Source of the DNA: DATKSS01 sp049582065
Lineage (GTDB): Bacteria > Chloroflexota > Dormibacteria > Dormibacterales > Dormibacteraceae
DNA: 8,623 bases
Assembly (NCBI GenBank): GCA_049582065.1
Contig: JBAUTF010000195.1
Location: forward strand, 1 to 8,623
Direction: 5' to 3'
Part shown: in pieces, positions 1 to 6,324 of the stretch
How the letters are laid out: every line of letters starts with the position of its first letter
Position numbering within the stretch: position 1 is the first letter of the stretch
Notes under the pieces: model-generated
What the model was told of the DNA's origin: nothing
Database searches by the model: none
The model's input: only the letters and a program-made list of their open reading frames with translations
Made by a program: the position numbers and the translations under genes

Positions 1-119
1 AGCAGGTCCTCCGTCATCCGGACCTCGCTTTCGAGCTTCTCAAAGCGGGCCAGCCCGCGGATGAGCTCTGCGATCACCGGCACGTCGTCGGCGCTGGCGA
101 ACCGCAGCTGGACGCTCAC
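1..119 (-). CDS. GNAT family N-acetyltransferase, N-terminal part only (cut by window edge)
   Basis: Reading leftward from GTG at 119, the 39 visible codons give a start of the form VSVQLRFASADDVPVIAEL followed by IRGLARFEKLESEV. This matches the beta1-alpha1 start of GNAT acetyltransferases of the diamine/spermidine acetyltransferase-like type, where a strand with an RxA-x-xDD pattern is followed by a helix ending in a YEKLE-like motif. The family transfers acetyl from acetyl-CoA to an amine; the substrate cannot be told here because the acetyl-CoA-binding loop lies outside the window. The GTG overlaps the TGA stop of the DUF3052-like gene as GTGA (119-116), which decides the start and suggests translational coupling as the last visible gene of the fbaB operon. 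No Shine-Dalgarno stands out. The family call is fairly safe; the substrate is unknown. Confidence 0.72.
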   Translation of the reverse strand, partial: MSVQLRFASADDVPVIAELIRGLARFEKLESEVRMTEDL

Positions 120-520
120 TGCGGGCGGTCGCGCAACCGGAACACGAGGCGCATCGCGCCATGCGTGTCCGAAAAGCTCGCGATCTTGTTGTCGACCAAA
201 CCCGCCGCCAGGCCGGCGGCGATGACATCCGTGTCGGAGATTGGCGCGCGGCCGCCCTTTGGCCTCACGACCCAGATCGCCCCGTTAGGCTCGATCCACG
301 CCTTCATGTCGCCGAGGCGAACGAGGTCCTTCGTGCTGGTCGCGCCCATGAAGACCAGGTCGCACGGGGTGCGTGGCTTGCCGCGCACTATGTCCGAGGT
401 GCGGTCGCGCAGCTGACTCAAGAAAGAGGCGTCGTCGAGATCGACGATCGCGATCCTGGCACCCGGCTTGACGCCAAGTTTGTCCAGAAGAGGTCGCGTG
501 GAGGGCGTGTCCGCTGTCAA
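116..520 (-). CDS. DUF3052-like small protein
   Basis: A 134-residue protein if it starts at TTG 520. The frame stays open upstream to 676, but that extension is Arg-rich, low-complexity sequence antisense to the membrane-protein gene and is unlikely to be translated. TTG 520-518 overlaps the TGA stop of the upstream gene as TTGA, the same arrangement as the neighbouring junctions. The protein begins with PLLDKLGVKPG and continues with an IAIVDLDD strand, then CDLVFMGATSTKDL, a segment ending GAIWVVRPKGG, and a C-terminal GLVDNKIASFSDTHGAMRL. This order (LaxKLGikpG, a DVV-F strand, a lWVawPK motif, a glvD-Kv--d--wsglr end) is that of DUF3052-type proteins, which are common in high-GC bacteria and have no settled function. 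Cytoplasmic: no signal peptide or membrane segment. Confidence 0.72.
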   Translation of the reverse strand: MTADTPSTRPLLDKLGVKPGARIAIVDLDDASFLSQLRDRTSDIVRGKPRTPCDLVFMGATSTKDLVRLGDMKAWIEPNGAIWVVRPKGGRAPISDTDVIAAGLAAGLVDNKIASFSDTHGAMRLVFRLRDRPQ

Positions 521-747
521 GTTTGCTGCTCGGCGTCCCCGGCGGCGCGCACCGCACCGAACACGACCACGCCCAGCAGCCAGCCTGCATATGCGCCGGC
601 GATCGCCAGCACTATGACGGGGACGGGACTGGACACGCGGCTCATCAAAAGAAAGCCGAGCCCGATGAAAAGGCACAGCACCGCCGCTCCCGCCACGCCG
701 CCGGCCACGGCGCCAACCACGACGGGGACGCGGCTGGCGGTTTTCAG
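517..747 (-). CDS. Small two-helix membrane protein, possible CTG start
   Basis: A small hydrophobic protein with two likely membrane segments: one rich in Ala/Val/Gly/Leu (from about GAVAGGVAGAAVL through FIGLGFLLM) and one around PVPVIVLAIAGAYAGWLLG, ending in an acidic/polar tail. I do not recognise a family. The first ordinary start is GTG 720 (67 residues), which has no Shine-Dalgarno. Extending in frame reaches CTG 747-745, which overlaps the TGA stop of the metallo-hydrolase as CTGA and is preceded six bases away by AGGTGAT (760-754), a good match to the anti-Shine-Dalgarno sequence. The longer form (76 residues) adds a basic N-terminus (KTASR) before the first helix. I therefore prefer CTG, although CTG starts are rare. 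It sits between the hydrolase and the DUF3052-like gene in a tight operon. Confidence 0.6.
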   Translation of the reverse strand: MKTASRVPVVVGAVAGGVAGAAVLCLFIGLGFLLMSRVSSPVPVIVLAIAGAYAGWLLGVVVFGAVRAAGDAEQQT

Positions 748-1433
748 ACTTCGATCACCTGCAGGTCTTTGACCGCTCCGGGGACCGTGCCCGAGTACAC
801 GTGGTTGAAGAGGAAACGGGTCTTCGGGTGCCGCTTCTTCAAGCTGGCGGCCGCCTCCCAGCTCATATGGCTGAACACGTCGCCCGGGCCGGTCGCCTCG
901 ACGATGGCGATGTCAGCGCCGTCGACCAGCTTGTCCAGGGGTGCCGTCGGCTCGGTATCGCCTGAATAGGCGATGACCTTGCCGTTGAGGTGTAGGCGGT
1001 AACCATGACTGCCCATGGTGCCGTGATCCAGCTTGACCGTCTCGTACTTGACGCCGGCGACGGTCCCAGACGGCCGCGCCGTCCAGTATTTCACCTTGAA
1101 CTGCGGCCGCATGACACGCTTCCAGTCCGGCCCCCAACTGACCTCCCAGAGCTTTTCGAGGTATGCCGCGATGCCCGGAGGGCCGACGAAGGCTAGCGGT
1201 CGGCGGTCGACGAACACACGGTGCAGCACGAACGGCGGCAAGCCCAGCGTGTGGTCACCGTGGAAATGGGTCAGAAAGACGACGTCGATGTCGCCTGCGT
1301 CGACGCCGACGCGGTGCAGGTGCGGTAGCAGCGGCGCGCCGCCATCGAGGAGCAGGCGACCATCGACCACGACAGCTCCGTTGTAGCGGTCAGGCGAAAA
1401 CGCCGCGCCGCTCCCGAGGAACGCGAGCTTTAC
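744..1433 (-). CDS. Metallo-beta-lactamase fold hydrolase, RNase Z-like
   Basis: Zinc-dependent MBL-fold hydrolase of the RNase Z/AHL-lactonase-like group. Numbering from codon GTA 1433 (229 residues): the opening strand KLAFLGSGAAFSP and DRYNGA lead into the core; the zinc motif THFHGDH gives H56, H58, D60 and H61; further candidate ligands are H137 (LDHGTMGSHGYRL), D159 (YSGDT), H189 (FSHMS) and H211 (FNHVYSG). Together these are the full ligand set of the fold. Whether it cuts tRNA 3' ends or a small ester/lactone is not resolved: at this length the RNase Z flexible arm is not evident. The first ordinary start is GTG 1370, but that would delete the conserved first strand and the GSG loop. 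The family-like N-terminus falls on GTA, overlapping the aldolase TAA stop as GTAA, with no in-frame ATG, GTG or TTG for about 100 bases upstream. The protein is solid; the start codon is abnormal. Confidence 0.85.
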   Translation of the reverse strand, partial: VKLAFLGSGAAFSPDRYNGAVVVDGRLLLDGGAPLLPHLHRVGVDAGDIDVVFLTHFHGDHTLGLPPFVLHRVFVDRRPLAFVGPPGIAAYLEKLWEVSWGPDWKRVMRPQFKVKYWTARPSGTVAGVKYETVKLDHGTMGSHGYRLHLNGKVIAYSGDTEPTAPLDKLVDGADIAIVEATGPGDVFSHMSWEAAASLKKRHPKTRFLFNHVYSGTVPGAVKDLQVIEV

Positions 1434-2509
1434 GCGACTGTTACCGCCTGGTTCAGATACACGTCCTGAATTGCGTTTAGTAACTCGATGCCCTCCTTCA
1501 TCGGACGCTGGAATGATTTCCGACCGCTGATGAGGCCCATTCCGCCTGCGCGTTTGTTGATGACCGCGGTACGCACGGCGTCCCTGAGGTCGGTCGCGCC
1601 TTTGGACTCGCCGCCTGAGTTGATGAGACCGGCCCGGCCCATGTAGTTGTTGATCACCTGGTAGCGGCAGAGGTCGATGGGGTGATCCGTCGACAGCCTG
1701 TCGTACACAGCCGGAACAGTCTTGGCGAACCCGATGACCTCGAACCCACGGTTGGTGTCAGGCAGCTTCTGCTTGATGATGTCGGCCTGGATGGTCACAC
1801 CCAGGTGGTTCGCTTGGCCGGTGAGGTCGGCAGCCGACTCGTAGTTCACGCCGTCCTTCTTGAAGGCGTTGTTTCGCACGTAACACCAGAGCACCGTAGC
1901 CATCCCGAGCTGGTGGGCCTCGTGAAAGGCGACGGCGATCTCGCGGAGCTGGCGATCGGACTCTGCCGAGCCGAAGTAGATCGTCGCGCCGACGGCCACC
2001 GCCCCCATCTCCCAGGCTTCCTTGACCGTTCCGAAAAGGATCTGGTCATAGTGGTTGGGGTAGGTCAGGAGCTCGTTGTGGTTGATCTTGCAGATGAAAG
2101 GGATCCGGTGGGCGAAGCGCCGCGCCACCGAGCCGAGCACCCCGAACGTGGAGGCCACGGCGTTGCAGCCTCCTTCAATCGCGAGCTCGACGATCTTGGC
2201 CCCGTCGAAGTAGATCGGGTTGGGCGCGAACGACGCTCCAGCCGTGTGCTCGATGCCCTGGTCGACGGGCAGGATCGAGAGGTAGCCAGTCCGCGCCAGC
2301 CGGCCGTGGTCGATCAGCGATTGCAGGCTTCGCAGGACTCGGGTCGGGCGGTCGCTGTCCTTCCAGACCCGGTCGATGAAGTCGGGGCCGGGCAGGTGAA
2401 GCTGCTCCTTCGGCACCGTCTGACACTTGTGGTCGAGCAGCCCCTGGGCGTCTTCCCCGAGCAGCTCTTCGATCTTTCCCAGCGATCCACGGGTGACTGT
2501 AGCCATCAT
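1430..2509 (-). CDS. fbaB: Class I fructose-bisphosphate aldolase (FbaB/DhnA type)
   Basis: Cleaves fructose-1,6-bisphosphate to dihydroxyacetone phosphate and glyceraldehyde-3-phosphate (reversible; glycolysis/gluconeogenesis) through a lysine Schiff base, without metal. The 359 residues align closely with E. coli FbaB over the whole length: LPGPDFIDRV near 39-48, GYLSILPVDQGIEH at 75-88, NPIYFD, VAVGATIYFGS at 171-181, FKKDGV, DLTGQANHLG at 228-237, DIIKQK at 243-248 (likely holding the Schiff-base lysine), NYMGRAGLINSGG and NKRAGGMGLI near 318-327. Two ATG codons lie in tandem (2509 and 2506). AAGAGG on the minus strand sits two bases before the first and five before the second, so translation may start at 2506. 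It heads the minus-strand operon and is divergent from the cyclase gene across about 70 bases. Confidence 0.97.
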   Translation of the reverse strand: MMATVTRGSLGKIEELLGEDAQGLLDHKCQTVPKEQLHLPGPDFIDRVWKDSDRPTRVLRSLQSLIDHGRLARTGYLSILPVDQGIEHTAGASFAPNPIYFDGAKIVELAIEGGCNAVASTFGVLGSVARRFAHRIPFICKINHNELLTYPNHYDQILFGTVKEAWEMGAVAVGATIYFGSAESDRQLREIAVAFHEAHQLGMATVLWCYVRNNAFKKDGVNYESAADLTGQANHLGVTIQADIIKQKLPDTNRGFEVIGFAKTVPAVYDRLSTDHPIDLCRYQVINNYMGRAGLINSGGESKGATDLRDAVRTAVINKRAGGMGLISGRKSFQRPMKEGIELLNAIQDVYLNQAVTVA

Positions 2510-2566
2510 TGCCTCTTACACATTTGATTAGCGTGACGCACAGGTTCGCGCCCGCGCATCCGTCAC

Positions 2567-2583
2567 TCTATAGTGCGCCGATA
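2567..2583 (+). promoter_or_regulatory. Candidate -10 box for a leaderless cyclase transcript
   Basis: TATAGT at 2569-2574 is one base from the TATAAT consensus and ends eight bases before the cyclase ATG at 2583. Transcription would then start at or within a base or two of the ATG, giving a leaderless mRNA, which fits the absence of any Shine-Dalgarno before this ATG. No convincing -35 is seen at the usual spacing. The same gap holds an inverted repeat, GTGACG at 2533-2538 and CGTCAC at 2561-2566, which might be regulatory but is short and widely spaced. Confidence 0.45.
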
Positions 2584-4010
2584 TGACCGAGCGGGCCACT
2601 GACCTCCTGGGAGATCTAGCCGACAGGCTGTCCGACCACGCTGCCGAGAGCGGGATCGTGGCCGCCGAAGCGGTCAGGGCGATCGAGCCGGAGCTCCTGA
2701 AGGGCCACAAGGACGGCTCCGTCGACGAGCTGATCAAGACCTCGGTCATGTTCCTGGAGATCCTTTTCCGCTCCCTGCGGACGGACTCCAAAGTGCCCTG
2801 GAACGAGTACTACACGGTGGCCCGCGAGGCGTCCCGGCGATACGCCGAGAAGGGGGTCCCGCTCGAGTCCCTGATGGAGGGCCTCTCGGTGTTCCGGCGC
2901 TCGGTCCTGGCCCGGGTCACGGAGGAGGTCGGCGCCAGCCCGTACGCGGACGAGGTCCTCCTGCTCGCCCAGAGCCGGGTCGGCGACGTCATCGAGCACC
3001 TCAACTCGAACTTCATCCGCGGCTATCTCGACTTCACGGAGAACCGCCACCAGGCTCGCCAGAGCGAGCTGCACGGGCTGTACCACATCGCCTCGGCCCT
3101 CGGCCGCTCTCTCGACGTGACCGAGATCGCGGAGGTCGGCCTGCGCGAGACGCTGAAGGTGCTCGCGCTGCAGGCGGGCGCGGTCTGGGTGCGGGAAGGC
3201 GCGCGCCTCAAGCTCGCCAAGACGATTGGCATGCAGCCGGGCGAGGAGGAGGAGTTCTCGGAGTCCGGTCGTTCCGGCCTCGTCAAGGTGGTCGAGGTGT
3301 CGTCGGGGCCTGCGGAGTCGCGCGTAGACCGGATCACCGGCGAGTGGAGCGCCATCCGAGCCGAGCTTCGCACCAAGGGCGTGCTGCTGGGCGCGATGAC
3401 CGTGGCGACGCGCCTGCCCCGCACCTTCGAGTCCAGCGACCTCGAGTTCGTTGCCGCCGTGGCCGACCAGATCGCCGTGGCGCTGGACCGGGCGCGCCAG
3501 CACACCAAGGAGGCGCGGACCGACTACCTGACAGGTCTCGCCAACCGCCCCGAGTTCGAGCGCGCCATCGACCGCGCCGTTGCCGCGGCGGACAGGCACC
3601 GGCGCCGCCTGACGCTGATGATGATCGACCTCGACGGCTTGAAGTACATCAACGACTCGTACGGCCACCACGTGGGCGATGAGGCGATTCGCATGCTCGC
3701 CCAAGAGCTGCAGCGAGCCGTCCGGGCCAGCGACACGTGCGGCCGGCTCGGGGGCGACGAGTTCGGCGTCGCAATGCCCGAGGCCGACGAGCGCGACGCC
3801 CGCGACGTCAGCGCTCGTGTCCGCCACTCCCTCGAGCACCTGAACCGCACGGCCAAGATCCCGGTCGCGGTGGAGTTCAGCGTCGGCATCGCCGCCTGGC
3901 GGTCCGGGATGGACTGGCAGGCCATGTACCAGACCGCCGACAAGGCCCTGTACGTGGACAAGCGCCGCCGGCAGGCGGGCCGGAAGAAGGTTGGCGAAGC
4001 CACGGTCTGA
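2583..4010 (+). CDS. Diguanylate cyclase with RsbRD-like, GAF and GGDEF domains
   Basis: A 475-residue soluble protein predicted to make cyclic di-GMP from two GTP. Residues about 1-155 are helical and include a GVPLESLMEGLSVFRRSVL segment, resembling the RsbRD/PucR-type N-terminal sensory domain (similarity judged by eye). About 165-305 is a GAF domain, ending KGVLLGAMTVATR then FESSDLEFVAAVADQIAVALDRA. About 312-465 is the GGDEF domain: TDYLTGLANR at 313-322, metal-binding D349 in MMIDLDG, the GGDEF signature intact at 390-394, and RASD at 381-384, exactly five residues before the signature, forming a complete inhibitory I-site. It should therefore be active and product-inhibited. No membrane segment, so sensing is cytoplasmic. 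No EAL or HD-GYP domain is attached. The ligand of the GAF domain is unknown. The ATG is preceded by a -10 box rather than a ribosome site. Confidence 0.93.
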   Translation: MTERATDLLGDLADRLSDHAAESGIVAAEAVRAIEPELLKGHKDGSVDELIKTSVMFLEILFRSLRTDSKVPWNEYYTVAREASRRYAEKGVPLESLMEGLSVFRRSVLARVTEEVGASPYADEVLLLAQSRVGDVIEHLNSNFIRGYLDFTENRHQARQSELHGLYHIASALGRSLDVTEIAEVGLRETLKVLALQAGAVWVREGARLKLAKTIGMQPGEEEEFSESGRSGLVKVVEVSSGPAESRVDRITGEWSAIRAELRTKGVLLGAMTVATRLPRTFESSDLEFVAAVADQIAVALDRARQHTKEARTDYLTGLANRPEFERAIDRAVAAADRHRRRLTLMMIDLDGLKYINDSYGHHVGDEAIRMLAQELQRAVRASDTCGRLGGDEFGVAMPEADERDARDVSARVRHSLEHLNRTAKIPVAVEFSVGIAAWRSGMDWQAMYQTADKALYVDKRRRQAGRKKVGEATV

Positions 4011-4605
4011 AGCCGGAGCGCCGCCGTCTGGTGTGGTCCTCGATCACGAGTTCTTCGATCGAGACACCGTCGCCGTGGCGGGCGACCTTCTCGGCAAGGT
4101 CCTGGTCCGCGAGCTGGATGGAAGGCGGCTTTGGGGGCGGATGGTCGAGGTCGAGGCGTACCTCGGGCCGGAGGACCTCGCCGCGCACTCCTCCGGCGGC
4201 AGGCGCAGCCCGCGCAACGAGGTCATGTACGGCCTGCCGGGCCACGCCTATGTCTACTTCACATACGGCATGCACTTCTGCCTGAACTTCGTGACCAGGG
4301 AGGCAGGCGTGCCCCAGGCCGTCCTCGTGCGGGCCCTAGACCCCGGTCCGGGCGTCGACCGGTGCAGCGGGCCGGGACTCGTGTGCCGGGCCCTGAAGAT
4401 CGACCGCTCGGTCAATGGCCTGCCCCTGCGGCCGCCGGACATCTATGTCGTCGACGACCACGCGGCGCGGTGCCGGATCTTCGCCACGCCGAGGGTGGGC
4501 ATCGCCGGCTCAGGGCCTCGGTGGGAGCGTCGGCTGCTGCGTTTCTGCCTCGAGTCGCCAGCCCTCTCCCGACCGCTATCAAAGAATCGCAGGCGCCGCG
4601 GCTAG
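3991..4605 (+). CDS. 3-methyladenine DNA glycosylase (Aag/MPG family)
   Basis: Monofunctional base-excision glycosylase removing alkylated and deaminated purines. Numbering from TTG 3991 (204 residues) and matching human AAG: MVEVEAYLGPEDLAAHS carries catalytic Glu (E55, human E125), Y57 (human Y127) and H66 (human H136); YVYFTYGMHFCLN carries the intercalating Tyr (Y92, human Y162) and N99 (human N169); VLVRALDP carries R114 (human R182). All key residues are present and the length is typical of bacterial members. The start is uncertain. TTG 3991 lies inside the cyclase gene (20-base overlap) with AGAAGG directly touching it, too close for ideal spacing. GTG 4033, 22 bases after the cyclase stop, gives a usual N-terminus (VLDHEFFDRDT). 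The C-terminus ends in a short basic tail. Probably co-transcribed with the cyclase. Confidence 0.93.
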   Translation: MAKPRSEAGAPPSGVVLDHEFFDRDTVAVAGDLLGKVLVRELDGRRLWGRMVEVEAYLGPEDLAAHSSGGRRSPRNEVMYGLPGHAYVYFTYGMHFCLNFVTREAGVPQAVLVRALDPGPGVDRCSGPGLVCRALKIDRSVNGLPLRPPDIYVVDDHAARCRIFATPRVGIAGSGPRWERRLLRFCLESPALSRPLSKNRRRRG

Positions 4606-4623
4606 GCCGGATTTACTCCGGCC
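4605..4623. terminator. Hairpin at the glycosylase stop codon
   Basis: A perfect 7-bp stem, GGCCGGA (4605-4611) with TCCGGCC (4617-4623), and loop TTTAC, starting on the last base of the glycosylase TAG. No T-run follows, so it is not a canonical intrinsic terminator. It may act as a U-less terminator or mRNA end-stabiliser. Confidence 0.35.
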
Positions 4624-4675
4624 GCCAACCCGGGTACAGCTCATGCCCCCCAGCGTGATCATGAGAGGGGGGTTC

Positions 4676-4700
4676 CGCGGGGGATCCTGATCCACCCGCG
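4676..4700. terminator. Bidirectional hairpin between convergent genes
   Basis: Six outer G/C pairs (4676-4681 with 4695-4700), one bulged A (4694) and four further pairs (4682-4685 with 4690-4693) around loop CCTG. It lies six bases beyond the cupin stop on the minus strand and about 70 bases beyond the glycosylase stop on the plus strand. The position between converging genes supports a two-way terminator, but neither side has a T-tract. A C6/G6 inverted repeat (4646-4651 with 4667-4672) lies between it and the first hairpin. Confidence 0.45.
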
Positions 4701-4706
4701 CCTCGT

Positions 4707-5072
4707 CTAGGGCCAGCTCGGCTTGGACGGCTCGCCCCGCTCCAGCTTCTCCCAGTCCGCGCGCACCGGCGCGAACACGTCGGCGACGGTACACCCGTCA
4801 GGGCCCGCGACCGCATCGTGCGGCACGTCGCTCCGGATCGAGTATGTGTCGCCCGCGTGCAGCTCGCGCCTGTCGCTTCCGATGCGCATCGTGATCACGC
4901 CGGAGATGACAAATCCAAGCTGCTCGTTCTCGTGATGGTGCTCGGGCAGCTGCGCGCCGGGCTCCAGGTCGACGACCGCCATCGTGATCCGCTCGCCGTT
5001 TACCGCTCTCGCGGCGATGCCTTCACGGATCAGATGAGGCCGGATGTCCTTGACCGAGTTGAAAGTGCTCAT
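4707..5072 (-). CDS. Small single-domain cupin protein
   Basis: A 121-residue beta-barrel protein. Cupin motif 1 is seen as PGAQLPEHHHENEQLGFVISG (spanning 38-58), with likely metal ligands among H45, H47 and the Glu at 48 or 50. Motif 2 is LHAGDTYSIRSDVPHDA, with the final His at H85. The metal-site residues are thus intact. The C-terminus (WEKLERGEPSKPSW) is typical of small cupins in this group. The substrate cannot be inferred; such proteins include dioxygenases, isomerases and ligand-binding regulators. The start at ATG 5072 overlaps the thiolase TGA as ATGA (5072-5069), whereas the longer open frame to 5123 is just basic read-through inside the thiolase gene. Coupling to the thiolase hints at a shared catabolic role, but this is inference. 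Confidence 0.88.
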   Translation of the reverse strand: MSTFNSVKDIRPHLIREGIAARAVNGERITMAVVDLEPGAQLPEHHHENEQLGFVISGVITMRIGSDRRELHAGDTYSIRSDVPHDAVAGPDGCTVADVFAPVRADWEKLERGEPSKPSWP

Positions 5073-6232
5073 TCGACCACGCGGTCGATGATGGTCGCCG
5101 TGCCGATGCCGCCGCCGCAGCACATCGTCTCGAGGCCGTATCGAAGGTCGCGTCGCTCGAGCTCGTAGAGCAGGCGGTTCATCAAAAGCGCGCCTGATGC
5201 GCCTAGAGGATGTCCGACCGCGATCGCGCCGCCGTTGACGTTGGTCTTGTCCATGTCTGCGCCGGTCTCCTTCTGCCAGGCGAGCACAACCGATGCGAAT
5301 GCCTCGTTGACCTCGAACAGGTCGATGCTCTTCAGGTCGAGCCCAGCCCGCTTCAGCACGGCAGCGGTGCCCGGGATGGGCCCTTCGAGCATGAGGACCG
5401 GGTCGGTGCCGACCACCGCCTGCGCGCGGATGCGCGCGCGCGGCCTGAGGCCGAGCTGCTTGGCCTTCTCGAGCGACATGAGCAGCACCGCCGCCGCGCC
5501 ATCCGAGATCTGACTCGAGTTGCCCGCCGTGATCGAGTGGTCGGGGTTGAACGCGGGCTGCAGCGCGGCTGTTGCCTCGTAGCTGGCGCCGGGGCGAATC
5601 CCCTCGTCCCGGGTGAACATTTCGTGATGCCCATTGCCGTTGACGGAAATCTCGACAGGCATCACCTGTGATTTGAAATAGCCTTGCTCCGTCGCCTCGT
5701 GGGCACGGTGATGGCTGCGCACACCGAATTCATCCATCTCACGTCGCGAGACGTGGTACTTGCGCGCCATCAGCTCGGCGGAGATTCCCTGCGGAACGAG
5801 GTCGTGGAGCTCCATGAGCTCGGGCGGGAACGGGGTTCCAGGCGACATCGCGTTCGATCCCATCGGTACGCGGCTCATCGACTCCACTCCACCGGCGATG
5901 GTGATGTCGCAGACGCCGGACTGTATGAGGTTGGCCGCGAAGTGGATCGCCTGCTGGCTCGAGCCGCACTGCCTGTCCACCGTCGTCGCGGGCGTGGTGA
6001 CGGGAAAGCCCGCGGTGAGCCATGCGCTGCGAGCGATGTTGAGGCTTTGCTCGCCGGCCTGGCTTACGCACCCGAACACAACGTCTTCGACCTGCTCGGG
6101 CTCGATGCCCGCGCGCTTCACGATCTCCTTGAGGACCAGTGAGCCGAGGACGACCGGATGGACGTCCTTGAGCTTTCCGTTCCGGCGGCCGATGGGGGTC
6201 CGGACCGCTTCTACGATGACGACTTCGCGCAT
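5069..6232 (-). CDS. Thiolase (acetyl-CoA C-acyltransferase)
   Basis: A 387-residue thiolase, full length for the family. It carries out thiolytic cleavage of 3-ketoacyl-CoA (beta-oxidation) or the reverse condensation of acetyl-CoA; sequence alone does not decide between degradative (FadA-like) and biosynthetic (PhaA/AtoB-like) use. Visible motifs: VRTPIGRRNGKL near the N-terminus, nucleophile Cys89 in DRQCGSSQQA, GGVESMSRVPMG at 114-125, GNSSQISDGAAAV at 237-249, VNEAFA at 308-313, active-site His341 in GGAIAVGHPLGASG, and second Cys371 in MCCGGGIGT. All catalytic residues are present. ATG 6232 is preceded seven bases away by AAGGAG (6245-6240, minus strand), the best ribosome site in the window. 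A promoter with an overlapping inverted repeat lies just upstream, and the cupin gene follows with a 4-base overlap. Confidence 0.96.
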   Translation of the reverse strand: MREVVIVEAVRTPIGRRNGKLKDVHPVVLGSLVLKEIVKRAGIEPEQVEDVVFGCVSQAGEQSLNIARSAWLTAGFPVTTPATTVDRQCGSSQQAIHFAANLIQSGVCDITIAGGVESMSRVPMGSNAMSPGTPFPPELMELHDLVPQGISAELMARKYHVSRREMDEFGVRSHHRAHEATEQGYFKSQVMPVEISVNGNGHHEMFTRDEGIRPGASYEATAALQPAFNPDHSITAGNSSQISDGAAAVLLMSLEKAKQLGLRPRARIRAQAVVGTDPVLMLEGPIPGTAAVLKRAGLDLKSIDLFEVNEAFASVVLAWQKETGADMDKTNVNGGAIAVGHPLGASGALLMNRLLYELERRDLRYGLETMCCGGGIGTATIIDRVVE

Positions 6233-6259
6233 GTCAGCACTCCTTCGCGACTCATTCTA

Positions 6260-6297
6260 GGAGCGGCCTGATAACCGCTCCGTGGATGCGGTGTCAA
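6260..6297 (-). promoter_or_regulatory. Thiolase promoter with operator-like inverted repeat
   Basis: On the minus strand a perfect TTGACA -35 box (6297-6292) is followed after 18 bases by TATCAG (6273-6268), four of six matches to the -10 consensus. A perfect inverted repeat, GGAGCGG (6260-6266) and CCGCTCC (6275-6281) with an 8-base spacer, spans the -10 box completely. A dimeric repressor bound there would block polymerase. TetR- or FadR-type control is a reasonable guess for a thiolase, but no regulator gene is in the window. The repeat could alternatively form a hairpin in the 5' leader. Confidence 0.5.
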
Positions 6298-6324
6298 GCC
6301 ACAAACCTTTGCCTGGCATTCCCA

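Noticed and set aside
1682..2527. Plus-strand open frame (281 codons) opposite fbaB
   Set aside because: Antisense shadow of the aldolase, without recognisable motifs and with no upstream signals.
2616..3839. Long minus-strand open frame (407 codons) opposite the diguanylate cyclase
   Set aside because: It is antisense to a gene with unmistakable GAF and GGDEF motifs; its composition (Arg/His/Leu/Val/Gly-rich, no motif) is the usual shadow of a GC-rich gene.
3344..4285. Plus-strand open frames in other phases of the cyclase and glycosylase genes
   Set aside because: Arg/Pro/Gly-rich off-frame translations overlapping two well-supported genes.
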